DNA from: DATLLN01 sp963797175
GTDB taxonomy: Bacteria; Actinomycetota; Thermoleophilia; Gaiellales; JAICJC01
Direction: 5' to 3'
Assembly (NCBI GenBank): GCA_963797175.1
Contig: CAWCOL010000005.1
Span: 496,001-560,000 of the forward strand
DNA length: 64,000 nt
The notes beneath the pieces were generated by a model, which was not told the DNA's origin, did not search any database, and worked only from the letters and a program-made list of their open reading frames with translations. This document shows positions 8,347-16,479 of the stretch, piece after piece (position 1 is the stretch's first letter; the number at the start of each line of letters is the position of its first letter). Position numbers and translations under genes: made by a program.

Positions 8347-9771
8347 CTAGGAGAGCCTGTCGCGGAAGAGCTGCTGCACCTGGCGGGCGTCGGCGCGGCC
8401 CTGGGTGCGCTTCATCACCTGGCCGACCAGCGCGTTGACGACGCCGTCCTTGCCGCCGCGGAACTGCTCGACGAAGGCGGGGTTGGCCGCGATCACCTCG
8501 TCCACCATCGCGCCCAGCTCGTCGCTGTCGCCGATCGACGCGAGCCCGTGCCGCTCTACCAGCTCGGCCGGATCGGCGTCCGGCTCCTGCTCGAGCAGCG
8601 CGTACACCTGCTTCGCGATCGTGCTGGTGATGGTTCCCGCGCCGATCAGCCCGATCAGCGCCGCCAGCCGCTCGGCGGGCACGCCGTCCACGGCGCTGGG
8701 CTGGTTCAACACCCAGTCCGCCGCGACCTTGGGGTCGCCCGCCGCCGCTGCCACCTGCTCGAAGTAGTCCGCGATCCTCGCTTCGGCGTTGAGGTCGGTG
8801 GCGTACTGGCGCGACAGGCCGTGCTCGGCCTCGAACCGGGCGATGCGCGCGGCCGGGAGCTCCGGCAGCTCGCCGCGTACCCGCTCGATCAGCTCGGCGG
8901 AGGGCGCCAGCGGCACCAGGTCGGGCTCGGGGAAGTAGCGGTAGTCGTGCGCCTCCTCCTTCGACCGCAGCGAGCGCAGGCTGCGTGACGCCGGGTCGTA
9001 GTGCAGCGTCTCCTGCTCCACCGTCCCGCCGTCCTCCAGGAGCCGGGTCTGGCGCTCGATCTCGGCGGCCATCCCCTCGCCCAGGAACTTGAACGAGTTC
9101 ATGTTCTTGAGCTCGGTCTTGGTGCCCAGCTCCGACGCCCCCGCCGGCCGTACCGAGACGTTCGCGTCGCACCGCAGCGAGCCCTTCTCCATGTCGCAGT
9201 CGGAGACGCCGATCGTCCGCAGCGTGTTGCGCAGCAGCGTCAGGAACGCGACCGCCTGTTCGGGCGAGCGCAGGTCGGGCTCGGTCACGATCTCGACCAG
9301 CGGCGTGCCGCAGCGGTTGAAGTCCACCAGGGAGGAGTCGGCGCCCGCGATCCGCCCGCCCGCGCCGCCGGCGTGCACCAGCTTGGCCGCGTCCTCCTCC
9401 AGGTGGGCGCGGACGATGCCGACCCGCACGCCGTCCACCTCGAGGCCGCCGGGCCCGCAGATCGGCTCGTCGTACTGGCTGATCTGGTACGCCTTGGGGC
9501 TGTCCGGGTAGAAGTAGTTCTTGCGGTGGAACTGCGAGCGGGGCGCGATCTCGCAGCCCAGCGCGAGCCCGATCCGGATCGCCTTCTCGACGGCGGCCTC
9601 GTTGATCACGGGCAGCACGCCGGGGTGACCGAGGCAGAGCGGACAGGTGAGGGTGTTCGGCTCGGCGCCGAACCGGTTCTCGCAGGCGCAGAACATCTTC
9701 GTCGCGGTGTCCAGCTGAACGTGGATCTCGAGCCCGATCACCGGCTCCCAGGCTGTCGCCACGGCGCTCAT
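8347..9771 (-). CDS. gatB: Asp/Glu-tRNA amidotransferase subunit B
   Basis: A 474-residue kinase/tRNA-binding subunit of GatCAB, which converts Asp-tRNA(Asn) or Glu-tRNA(Gln) to the amidated form. Seen: VIGLEIHVQLDT at the start, zinc ligands in CPLCLGHPGVLPV, the FHRKNYFYPDSPKAYQISQY block, RCDANVSVRP, and the C-terminal YqeY-like tail rich in Ala/Glu helices. The start ATG 9771 overlaps the gatA stop (ATGA), so the order gatC-gatA-gatB is translationally coupled. Its length matches the family. Confidence 0.95.
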   Translation of the reverse strand: MSAVATAWEPVIGLEIHVQLDTATKMFCACENRFGAEPNTLTCPLCLGHPGVLPVINEAAVEKAIRIGLALGCEIAPRSQFHRKNYFYPDSPKAYQISQYDEPICGPGGLEVDGVRVGIVRAHLEEDAAKLVHAGGAGGRIAGADSSLVDFNRCGTPLVEIVTEPDLRSPEQAVAFLTLLRNTLRTIGVSDCDMEKGSLRCDANVSVRPAGASELGTKTELKNMNSFKFLGEGMAAEIERQTRLLEDGGTVEQETLHYDPASRSLRSLRSKEEAHDYRYFPEPDLVPLAPSAELIERVRGELPELPAARIARFEAEHGLSRQYATDLNAEARIADYFEQVAAAAGDPKVAADWVLNQPSAVDGVPAERLAALIGLIGAGTITSTIAKQVYALLEQEPDADPAELVERHGLASIGDSDELGAMVDEVIAANPAFVEQFRGGKDGVVNALVGQVMKRTQGRADARQVQQLFRDRLS

Positions 9772-11225
9772 CCGCCCACCTGCATCGCCAGCGGCACCGG
9801 GTCGAACGCGATTGCCGACTCCAGCGCGTGCCCGGCCCCGAGCAGCCGGTTCTCGGCGAACGCGGGCCCGATCAGCTGCAGGCCGACGGGCAGCCCCTCG
9901 GACAGGCCGCTGGGGATCGAGAGCCCGGGCAGCCCGGACAGGTTGAGCGGCACGGTCAGCAGGTCGCACGCGTACATCGCCCAGGGGTCGTCGATCCGCT
10001 CGCCGATCGTGAAGGCCACGGTCGGCGAGGTCGGCGTCGCGATCACGTCCACGCTGACGAACGCAGCGTCGAAGTCGCGCCGGATCAGCGTCCTCACCTT
10101 CTGGGCGGTGCCGTAGTAGGCGTCGTAGTACCCGGACGAGAGCGCGTAGGTGCCGAGCATGATCCGGCGCTTGACCTCGGCGCCGAACCCCTCGGCGCGG
10201 GTGCGGCCGTACATCTCGACCACCGTGTCGCCGGGCACCTCCAGCCGCAGCCCGTAGCGGACGCCGTCGAAGCGGGCGAGGTTGGCCGACGCCTCGGCCG
10301 GCGCGATCAGGTAGTAGGCGGGGAGGCCGTGGCGCGCGTGCGGCAGCTCGACCGGGTGCAGCGTCGCGCCCAGCCCCTCGGCCTGAGCTAGCGCGGCGCG
10401 GAACGACTCCATCACGCCCGGCTCGATGCCCTGCTCGAGCAGCGCCTCGGGCACGCCGATCCGCATGCCCTTCAGATCCTCGGCGTCGGGGATCCGCACC
10501 GGCTCCTCGGGCCCGACGGACGTCGAGTCGCAGCCGTCCTTGCCGGCGATCGCCCGGTACGCCAGCGCGGCGTCGCGCACGGTCAGCGCGAAGGGCCCCA
10601 CCTGGTCGAGCGAGGACGCGAACGCGATCAGGCCGTGCCGGGAGACCGCGCCGTAGGTCGGCTTCAGCCCGACGACGCCGCACAGCGCGGCGGGCTGGCG
10701 GATCGACCCGCCCGTGTCCGTGCCCAGCGCCAGCGGCGCGAACCCGGCGGCCACCGCGGCGGCCGACCCGCCGCTCGAGCCGCCGGGCACGCGCTCGAGG
10801 TCCCAGGGGTTGTGCGTGGGCCCGAACGCCGAGTGCTCGGTCGATGAGCCCATCGCGAACTCGTCCATGTTGGTCTTGCCGATCGGCACCAGCCCGGCCG
10901 CCTTGGCCCGGGTGACGACGCCGGCGTCGTACAGCGGCCTGTGCCCGGCCAGGATGCGCGATCCCGCCGTCGTCTCCTCACCGCGCGTGCAGAGGATGTC
11001 CTTGAGCGCGAGCGGCACGCCCTGCAGCCCCCTGCGGCCCTCCGCATCCAGGCGGTCGGCCTCTGCCAGCGCCTCGTCGCGGCGGATGCGGAGGAAGGCG
11101 TGCACGGCGGCATCGTGCTCCTCGATCCGCGTCAGATACGCCTCCATCAGCTCGCGGCATGACACCTCGCGCGCGTCGAGCAGTTCGACGCAGCGCTCGG
11201 CGGTGAGGCCGAGCGTCTCGATCAC
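9768..11225 (-). CDS. gatA: Asp/Glu-tRNA amidotransferase subunit A (amidase)
   Basis: A 485-residue amidase-signature subunit that releases ammonia from glutamine for GatB. The Ser-cisSer-Lys triad is visible: Lys75 in PLALKDI, Ser150 in VPGGSSGGSAAAVAAG and Ser174 in GTDTGGSIRQPAA. A GTG start at 11225 overlaps the gatC TGA (GTGA) and gives the normal N-terminus VIETLGLTAE. The longer in-frame extension upstream lies inside gatC and does not resemble the family. Confidence 0.95.
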   Translation of the reverse strand: MIETLGLTAERCVELLDAREVSCRELMEAYLTRIEEHDAAVHAFLRIRRDEALAEADRLDAEGRRGLQGVPLALKDILCTRGEETTAGSRILAGHRPLYDAGVVTRAKAAGLVPIGKTNMDEFAMGSSTEHSAFGPTHNPWDLERVPGGSSGGSAAAVAAGFAPLALGTDTGGSIRQPAALCGVVGLKPTYGAVSRHGLIAFASSLDQVGPFALTVRDAALAYRAIAGKDGCDSTSVGPEEPVRIPDAEDLKGMRIGVPEALLEQGIEPGVMESFRAALAQAEGLGATLHPVELPHARHGLPAYYLIAPAEASANLARFDGVRYGLRLEVPGDTVVEMYGRTRAEGFGAEVKRRIMLGTYALSSGYYDAYYGTAQKVRTLIRRDFDAAFVSVDVIATPTSPTVAFTIGERIDDPWAMYACDLLTVPLNLSGLPGLSIPSGLSEGLPVGLQLIGPAFAENRLLGAGHALESAIAFDPVPLAMQVGG

Positions 11226-11518
11226 TCCTGGGCTCCGCCGGTCGGCGGCACGCGGAACATCCCGTCGTGCGCGTCCGGAGCGCCGCCCAGCACCTCGTCC
11301 AGCGGCCACGACGGGCGCGGCTCATCCTTGCGCGTGACGTGCTCGATCGGCACGGCGTGCGCCGTCGCCGGCACGCCCTCGAGATCGACCTCGCGCAGCG
11401 CGTCCACGTGCGCCAGGATGCCCGAGAGCTGCTCGACCGCCTTCGCCACCTCGTCGCCGGACAGCGTCAGGCGCGCCAGCCGGGCGACGTGCAGCACATC
11501 CTCATCGGTGATCGCCAT
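11222..11518 (-). CDS. gatC: Asp/Glu-tRNA amidotransferase subunit C
   Basis: A 98-residue belt subunit that stabilises the GatA-GatB complex. It has the typical MAITDEDVLHVARLARLTLS opening, the central LSGILAHVDALREVD and the C-terminal tail with RKDEPRPSWP and FRVPP. It is the first gene of the gatCAB operon. A short gap separates it from the cold-shock gene upstream. Confidence 0.93.
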   Translation of the reverse strand: MAITDEDVLHVARLARLTLSGDEVAKAVEQLSGILAHVDALREVDLEGVPATAHAVPIEHVTRKDEPRPSWPLDEVLGGAPDAHDGMFRVPPTGGAQE

Positions 11519-11564
11519 CGCCGGCGGAACGATATCGCGCCGCCGAGATCACGGCGCGGGTGCG

Positions 11565-11765
11565 CTAGAGAACCTTGACGCCGGTGGCGGACAGCCCCTT
11601 GTTGCCCTGCACGACATCGAACTCGACCCGCTGACCCTCGGACAGGCTCTTGTAGCCCTCGCTCTCGATCTGGCTGTAGTGCACGAAGACGTCCTCCCCG
11701 CCTTCCTGGGCGATGAAGCCGTAGCCCTTCTCGTTGTTGAACCACTTGACGGTGCCTGCTGTCAA
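11565..11765 (-). CDS. cspA: Cold-shock domain protein
   Basis: A 66-residue single cold-shock domain, the usual length for bacterial Csp RNA chaperones. It starts GTVKWFNNEKGYGFI, containing RNP1 (KGYGFI), and RNP2 is VFVHY. The start is taken as TTG 11765, because AGGAGG lies eight bases upstream and the product then begins with the canonical (M)TAGTVKWF. A longer frame to 11888 adds an Arg-rich extension without family resemblance. It binds single-stranded nucleic acid in the cytoplasm. Confidence 0.9.
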   Translation of the reverse strand: MTAGTVKWFNNEKGYGFIAQEGGEDVFVHYSQIESEGYKSLSEGQRVEFDVVQGNKGLSATGVKVL

Positions 11766-11859
11766 CGGGATGTTCCTCCTGCGTGGTGCTGCCGACCGCG
11801 TAAACGGCCGCTTCGAGCGCAAGACCATAGAGCACGGCGGGGACGGACGCAACGGCCCT

Positions 11860-12519
11860 TCAGCGCGCCGTCGTGGCAACGTAGACAACGTCGTCAGGCC
11901 CGCGCCTGACAGGGATCACGACCGTTTGCACAGCGGCAAACCGCACATGCAGGCGGGCCATGAACGCGTCGTCGGGCGCGGCCGCCCACACCGCCAGCCG
12001 TCCCCCTGGCCTGAGCAACCCTCCCAGCCGGGCGAGACCCTTGTCGCCGTAGAGCTCGGCGTTGCGTGGATGGACGAGCCAGCCCGGCCCGTTGTCCACG
12101 TCGACGCAGACGGCGTCGAACAGGCCCGTGACCCGGTCCAGCGCGTCCCGCAGGTCGCCGATCACGAGCGTGGCCCGAGGGTCGTCGAGTCCGCGAAGGC
12201 CGAGGCCGGCCAGGTGCGACCCGGCCCACTCGGCGACGGTGGGCTCGATCTCCACCACCACCGCCTCGGCCAGCGAGGGCATCGACAGCGCCTCGTCCAG
12301 CGAGAACCCGACGCCCAGCCCGCCCAGCAGCAGCCGGCCGCCCTCCACGCCGCGGAGCGCCTCCCGCACCAGCGCCCGCTCGGAGCGGCCGTCCCGCGTG
12401 TCCATCAGGAACGTGCCGTCAGCGATCACCTCGTAGTGGCCGCCCGCCCTGCGCAGCACCAGCTCGCCGCGCGCCGTCACCCGCCGGTCGACCACAACCG
12501 GCCTGTCGTTCGGGCTCAC
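11860..12519 (-). CDS. Spermidine-synthase-like class I methyltransferase-fold protein
   Basis: A 219-residue Rossmann-fold protein. LLLGGLGVGFSLDEAL is the cofactor glycine loop (near residue 65). VVVEIEPTVAEW holds the acidic residue at the end of beta 2, and ATLVIGDLRDAL with FDAVCVDVDNGPGWLVHP completes the spermine/spermidine-synthase-like core. It is shorter than true spermidine synthases and lacks a clear N-terminal beta domain, so it may bind an aminopropyl or methyl donor for an unknown acceptor. GTG 12519 overlaps the folD stop (GTGA), indicating coupling. Confidence 0.75.
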   Translation of the reverse strand: MSPNDRPVVVDRRVTARGELVLRRAGGHYEVIADGTFLMDTRDGRSERALVREALRGVEGGRLLLGGLGVGFSLDEALSMPSLAEAVVVEIEPTVAEWAGSHLAGLGLRGLDDPRATLVIGDLRDALDRVTGLFDAVCVDVDNGPGWLVHPRNAELYGDKGLARLGGLLRPGGRLAVWAAAPDDAFMARLHVRFAAVQTVVIPVRRGPDDVVYVATTAR

Positions 12520-13382
12520 CCCACGGACGTGCGGGCCGCCAGCCGTGCCTCGGCGGCCTGGAGCGTATTCTGCAGCAGCATCGCGATCGTCATCGGGCCG
12601 ACGCCGCCCGGCACCGGCGTGATCGCACCGGCGACCTCGGACGCGGAGTCGAACTCGACGTCGCCGACCAGCCCGGCCTCGGTGCGGTTGATGCCGACGT
12701 CGATCACGGCGGCGCCCGGCTTGATCATCGCGCCGGTGATCATCTGCGGCCTGCCCACCGCCGCGACCAGGATGTCCGCCCGCCGGCACACCTCGGGAAG
12801 GTTGCGCGTGCGGGAGTGGGCGATCGTGACCGTGGCGTTCTCGTGGAGCAGCAGGAAGGCGACCGGCTTGCCGACGATGTCGGAGCGGCCGACCACGACC
12901 GCCTCGGCGCCCGAGACCGGGATGTCGTAGGCGTGGAGCAGCTCCATCACTCCGGCCGGCGTGCACGAGCGCAGTCCCGGCTGGTTGGCGACCAGTCGTC
13001 CGACGCTGATGGGGTGGAACCCGTCCACGTCCTTGCTGGGATCGATGCGATCGAGCACCTGCTTGAAGTCGAGGCCGTCGGGCAGCGGCGCCTGGACGAG
13101 GATGCCGTCACAGCGGTCGTCCGCGTTCCAGCGGTCGACCGCATCGAGCACCTCCGCCTGGGTCGCGGTCTCGGCCAGCTCCTCGTGGAAGGAGGTCATC
13201 CCCACCTCGCGGCAGCGCTCGCCCTTGCTGCGCACGTACACCTGCGAGGCGGGATCCGAGCCGACCAGGATCGTGACCAGCCCGGGCGTGTGGCCGGTGC
13301 GGCCGACCAGCTCCTCGACGCCTTCGGTGACCCGCGCGCGAACCGCCGCAGAGACCGCTGTGCCGTCGATGATCGTGGCCAT
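12516..13382 (-). CDS. folD: Bifunctional methylene-THF dehydrogenase / methenyl-THF cyclohydrolase
   Basis: A 288-residue cytoplasmic enzyme of one-carbon metabolism, interconverting 5,10-methylene-THF and 10-formyl-THF with NADP. Visible: the catalytic YVRSKGERCREVGM segment with lysine, GILVQAPLP, DVDGFHPISVGRL, the Rossmann motif VVVGRSDIVGKPVA, and the signature PVPGGVGPMTIAMLLQNT. The length is standard. ATG 13382 is the first good start; the upstream region is shared with the divergent pilus cluster. Confidence 0.95.
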   Translation of the reverse strand: MATIIDGTAVSAAVRARVTEGVEELVGRTGHTPGLVTILVGSDPASQVYVRSKGERCREVGMTSFHEELAETATQAEVLDAVDRWNADDRCDGILVQAPLPDGLDFKQVLDRIDPSKDVDGFHPISVGRLVANQPGLRSCTPAGVMELLHAYDIPVSGAEAVVVGRSDIVGKPVAFLLLHENATVTIAHSRTRNLPEVCRRADILVAAVGRPQMITGAMIKPGAAVIDVGINRTEAGLVGDVEFDSASEVAGAITPVPGGVGPMTIAMLLQNTLQAAEARLAARTSVG

Positions 13383-13432
13383 GGCGGCGGACGATAGCAG
13401 CCGTCCCGGTGTTGTCTCCGCAATGTGTCAAC

Positions 13433-13540
13433 TCACCCAGGAGGGTGATAGCGGACGGATACCTCCGACTCCACTCTTGAGAAAGAGCCGAGCCGCCAAC
13501 GTCTCCCCTGAGCGGGGGATCTCGGCCGCCGGATCTCAAG
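13433..13540. other. Divergent folD/flp intergenic region with nested inverted repeats
   Basis: This region contains a palindrome TCACCC-AGGA-GGGTGA (13433-13448). It also contains three nested pairs: CTTGAG 13476-13481 with CTCAAG 13535-13540, GCCGAG 13487-13492 with CTCGGC 13521-13526, and TCCCC 13504-13508 with GGGGA 13515-13519. The outer right arm is also the proposed -35 of the flp promoter. It could be an operator or a structured RNA. I do not recognise a known riboswitch. Confidence 0.35.
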
Positions 13541-13562
13541 GTTTCGGCCGCAGGGCCGACAC
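13535..13562 (+). promoter_or_regulatory. Sigma-28 (FliA/WhiG)-type promoter of flp
   Basis: CTCAA (13535-13539), then exactly 15 bases, then GCCGACA (13555-13561). It matches the TAAA/TCAAG-N(15)-GCCGATA sigma-28 pattern with one change in the -10. It lies about 66 bases upstream of the flp start. The cpaB and chemoreceptor-like genes carry similar sites. Confidence 0.6.
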
Positions 13563-13628
13563 ATGGCTCACGAGCCGCCCGACCCCAGGCCGGGCTGCCC
13601 GAGGAACGTCGAGAGGAGGTGAATCCCC

Positions 13629-13799
13629 TTGATCGAGCATCTGAATCGCCTTTTCACGGAGCTCCAGGACGAGGACGGCCAGACGATGGCTGAGTACGCG
13701 GTTGTTCTCGGCGTGATCACGGTTGCCGTCGTCGGCGCCCTGACCATCCTGAGCGGCACCATCTCGAGCGTTCTGTCCAGCGTCACCGCTGCGATGTAG
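13629..13799 (+). CDS. flp: Flp-family type IVb pilin (major Tad pilus subunit)
   Basis: A 56-residue prepilin starting at TTG 13629, eight bases after a perfect AGGAGGT. The leader ends DEDG and is followed by QTMAEYAVVLGVITVAVVGA. This is the Flp signature: cleavage after glycine, Glu at +5, Tyr at +6, then one hydrophobic helix that packs in the fibre core. The length fits Flp pilins (50-70 residues). It is the first gene of the Tad cluster and is followed by a hairpin that could keep pilin transcript above downstream levels. It is easily missed because of its length and TTG start. Confidence 0.9.
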   Translation: MIEHLNRLFTELQDEDGQTMAEYAVVLGVITVAVVGALTILSGTISSVLSSVTAAM

Positions 13800-13815
13800 A
13801 CCGCAGGTCGTCTCC

Positions 13816-13859
13816 AAGGCGAATCCTTGCTTGCCCGGCGTAGGCGGAGGATTCGCCTT
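13816..13859 (+). terminator. Intra-operon hairpin (attenuating terminator) after flp
   Basis: A perfect 11-bp stem AAGGCGAATCC (13816-13826) / GGATTCGCCTT (13849-13859) with a 22-base loop, 17 bases after the flp stop. It probably ends most flp transcripts or protects the pilin mRNA. It is also a possible end point separating flp from the rest of the cluster. Confidence 0.6.
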
Positions 13860-13911
13860 CGGGCATCCCCCCGCACGACGGTTTTCATTCCCCCCTTTGC
13901 GAAGAGGCACT

Positions 13912-14313
13912 TTGATCAAGCGACGCAACAATCGAGAGCAGGGCCAGGCGCTCGTCGAGTTCACGGTCATCCTGCCCGTGCTGCTCATCGTGCTCTGGGG
14001 AATCTTCCAGTTCGGCGTCGCCTTCAACGACTACATCCAGGTGACGTCCGCCGCACGTGAGGCAGCCCGCAAGGCTGCCGTGAGCCGCTCGCTGGGCTCT
14101 GCCGCCGCCACCTCGGCAGCGGTCGCCGCGGCCAAGACGACCGCACCCGATCTGCACCTGTCCGACTCGCAGATCACGGTCTCCCCGTCCAACAACTGGA
14201 CGCAGGGCACCGACGTCACGGTGACGGTCAAGTACCCGTTCAAGATCAACCTGCTGGGCAGGGTCATGGGCTCCGGCAATCTCACGTCGTCCACGACCAT
14301 GCGGATCGAGTAG
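13912..14313 (+). CDS. tadE: TadE-like pilus pseudopilin/assembly protein
   Basis: A 133-residue protein from TTG 13912. A short basic N-terminus precedes EQGQALVEFTVILPVLLIVL, the TadE signature (Glu in a hydrophobic helix after a Gly-Gln-Ala prepilin-like site). The remaining ~85 residues form a periplasmic or outer domain rich in Ala/Ser/Thr. TadE proteins are minor pseudopilins needed for Flp pilus assembly. GAGG lies a few bases upstream of the TTG. The next gene is 177 bases downstream behind its own putative sigma-28 promoter. Confidence 0.88.
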   Translation: MIKRRNNREQGQALVEFTVILPVLLIVLWGIFQFGVAFNDYIQVTSAAREAARKAAVSRSLGSAAATSAAVAAAKTTAPDLHLSDSQITVSPSNNWTQGTDVTVTVKYPFKINLLGRVMGSGNLTSSTTMRIE

Positions 14314-14421
14314 CCGGCTCTTCTCGCCGCTCGTCCCGCTCCTGCGCTCCCAAGTCTTCAGTCCCGAAATGTCCTCTTACGTACCGGCAAGCGGCCGCCC
14401 GTCGCGCGCCGTTTCCGAAGG

Positions 14422-14450
14422 CTCAAGGTCACTCGGCCGGGTGCCGATAG
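14422..14450 (+). promoter_or_regulatory. Sigma-28 (FliA/WhiG)-type promoter of cpaB operon
   Basis: CTCAA (14422-14426), 16 bases, then GCCGATAG (14443-14450), which matches seven of eight bases of the sigma-28 -10 GCCGATAA. The ATG of cpaB is 41 bases downstream, giving a leader of about 34 bases with GTGAGG as ribosome site. Confidence 0.68.
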
Positions 14451-14490
14451 ACCGAAAGCTGATTCCGACGTCCCCAAGTGAGGCAGCCGC

Positions 14491-15270
14491 ATGACGTACA
14501 ACGTCCGCAACATCGTGATCGCGCTGGTTCTGGCGGCGGTCGCTGCGATTCTGGTGATCATGTACACCGGAAGTGTCAAGAAGCAGGCCGACACATCACA
14601 GACCACCGTGAAGGTGCTCGTCGCCACCACCGACATCGCCGCGGGCACGTCTGCGGATGACGCCATCTCCGGCGGCGAGGTGAAGCTCCAGGAGATCGTG
14701 GCTCGCGACCAGATCGCGCAGCCGGCGACCAGCACGAGCCAGCTGACCGGCTCGTGGGTCGCGGCGCAGCCCATCTACGCGGGCCAGCAGATCACCGCCG
14801 CGATGTTCAAGCCGTCCAACCAGACCGGCGTCGGTCCCCAGATCCGCGGGAACGACCGCGCAATCCAGATCCCGCTGGACGACGACCCGGTGCTGCTGGG
14901 CACGCTCCAGGCCGGCGATCACGTCGACCTGGTGGGCACGTTCACCGTGCACCCCAGCAACGGCGGCGCTGACGTCGACGTCTCGCGGATCATCATCCGC
15001 GACGTCGAGGTGATCAAGGCCCCGGACGTCGAGACCGCCAAGGGCGGCCTGGGCGGCGGCGCGGGCAGCCACAACTCGGTCACCCTCAAGGTGCCCGACG
15101 CGGTGGTGCCCAAGATCACGCTGACCATGCACTCCGGTGAGCTCTGGATGGTGCTCCGGCCCGCCAGCGGCTCGCAGGACGGCCAGACCTTCCTGGCCAC
15201 GCCGAACTCGGTGATCTTCGATGGCCTGACCAAGAAGCAGATCCTCGCCGCGATCACGGTGGGTGGCTGA
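14491..15270 (+). CDS. cpaB: CpaB/RcpC-type Flp pilus assembly protein (SAF domain)
   Basis: A 259-residue protein with one N-terminal membrane helix (about residues 8-26) followed by an extracytoplasmic SAF-like domain (KVLVATTDIAAGTSADDAI, then PIYAGQQITAAMF). The second half (AIQIPLDDDPVLLGTLQAGDHVDLVGTF) is the RcpC/CpaB beta domain. CpaB supports secretin function in Gram-negatives and is retained in actinobacterial Tad loci. It begins the second transcription unit of the cluster, and cpaE follows after two bases. Confidence 0.9.
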   Translation: MTYNVRNIVIALVLAAVAAILVIMYTGSVKKQADTSQTTVKVLVATTDIAAGTSADDAISGGEVKLQEIVARDQIAQPATSTSQLTGSWVAAQPIYAGQQITAAMFKPSNQTGVGPQIRGNDRAIQIPLDDDPVLLGTLQAGDHVDLVGTFTVHPSNGGADVDVSRIIIRDVEVIKAPDVETAKGGLGGGAGSHNSVTLKVPDAVVPKITLTMHSGELWMVLRPASGSQDGQTFLATPNSVIFDGLTKKQILAAITVGG

Positions 15271-15272
15271 TC

Positions 15273-16475
15273 ATGAGCACCTCCCCGATCAAGGTCTTCA
15301 TCACCGGCGCGGCCAACGGGCTCGCGGAGGTTCGTGAGGGCCTGGCAGACCACCCCGATGTCGAGCTCGTCGGCACCGCCGCCGATCCGACCAAGGCCGG
15401 CTCCAAGCTGGCCGAGTCCGGGGCCCAGGTGATCCTGCACGGCACCACCGCCACCGATCACGTGCCCACGGAGGAGATCGAGTCGATCCGCGGTATCACC
15501 GCCGCACCGATCGTGCTCGTCACCTCGGCGAGCGCCAACGCCATCCTCTCCGAGGCTCTGGCCGCCGGCATCTTCGACGTGGTGCTGCTCCCCCAGCTCA
15601 CCGACGGCATCGTCTTCACCATCAAGAAGGCGAACTCGCTGGCGGCGGGCCGGGTGGCCGGTGCAACGGCCAAGGGCAGCGGCGGGATCGACGGCAAGGT
15701 CGTCACCCTGTTCTCGCCCAAGGGCGGCGCGGGCAAGACCGTGCTGGCCTCGAACCTGGCGTGCGTCTTCGCCCGCCACCAGGGCAAGCGCACACTGCTG
15801 CTCGACCTCGACCTCCAGTTCGGCGACACCGCCATCATGATGGGGATCGAGCCCGAGAAGACGATCTACGACCTGGTCATGGCGCGCCGCGAGCTCGACT
15901 CGGACGCCCTGGCCGGTTACGTCACGGCGCACCAGTCCGGCGTGCACGTCCTCCCGGCGCCGATGCGCCCCGAGGATGCCGAGCTGGTCACCGAGGAGCG
16001 CCTCGGCCACCTGTTCTCGGTTGCCAAGGAGTGCTACGACGTGATCGTGGTCGACACCCCGCCGTTCTTCCACGGCCCGGTGCTGGCGACGCTCGACCGC
16101 ACCGACCAGCTGCTGCTGGTCGCGTCGCTCGACGTCCCCTCGATCAAGAACATCAAGCTCACGCTGCAGACCCTCGACCTGCTGCACTACCCGCCGGAGC
16201 GCCGGCACCTGCTGCTCAACCGGTCCGGCTCGAAGGTCGGGCTGAAGCCGCAGGAGGTCGAGCGGGCGCTCGACATCAAGGTCGAGTTCGAGGTGCCGAT
16301 CGACCGCGAGGTTGCGGTCTCCGTCAACCGGGGCGTGCCGATTGCACTGTCGGCTCCGAAGTCGCCGGTTGGCAAGGCGCTGTCCGACGTCGCCGACACC
16401 CTGGTGCCGGCCAACGCCTCCTCGTCCGCGGCCGACGGCACCAAGCCGCGCGGCAAGTTCCTGAAGCGGGGGTAG
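15273..16475 (+). CDS. cpaE: CpaE/TadZ-like pilus ATPase with N-terminal receiver-like domain
   Basis: A 400-residue protein. Residues 1-125 resemble a response-regulator-like fold (IKVFITGAANGLAEVREGL, then IVLVTSASANAI). From about residue 140 there is a MinD/ParA ATPase with deviant Walker A FSPKGGAGKTVLASNLA and LLLDLDLQFGDTA, ending in VVDTPPFF. TadZ/CpaE proteins localise the Tad machine at the cell pole. The N-terminal domain lacks the usual phosphoacceptor context, as in other TadZ proteins. It is in a tight operon with cpaB and cpaF. Confidence 0.9.
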   Translation: MSTSPIKVFITGAANGLAEVREGLADHPDVELVGTAADPTKAGSKLAESGAQVILHGTTATDHVPTEEIESIRGITAAPIVLVTSASANAILSEALAAGIFDVVLLPQLTDGIVFTIKKANSLAAGRVAGATAKGSGGIDGKVVTLFSPKGGAGKTVLASNLACVFARHQGKRTLLLDLDLQFGDTAIMMGIEPEKTIYDLVMARRELDSDALAGYVTAHQSGVHVLPAPMRPEDAELVTEERLGHLFSVAKECYDVIVVDTPPFFHGPVLATLDRTDQLLLVASLDVPSIKNIKLTLQTLDLLHYPPERRHLLLNRSGSKVGLKPQEVERALDIKVEFEVPIDREVAVSVNRGVPIALSAPKSPVGKALSDVADTLVPANASSSAADGTKPRGKFLKRG

Positions 16476-16479
16476 CTCC

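Noticed and set aside
9772..10683. In-frame upstream extension of gatB
   Set aside because: It lies inside gatA in another frame, is Arg-rich, and the true N-terminus with VIGLEIHVQLD starts at 9771.
13570..13628. ydaO-type (c-di-AMP) riboswitch suggested by GAGCGGGGGA at 13511 and GGTGAATCC at 13618 before flp
   Set aside because: The two pieces are about 100 bases apart and the connecting core of the riboswitch is not recognisable; GGTGAATCC here is mostly the ribosome site.
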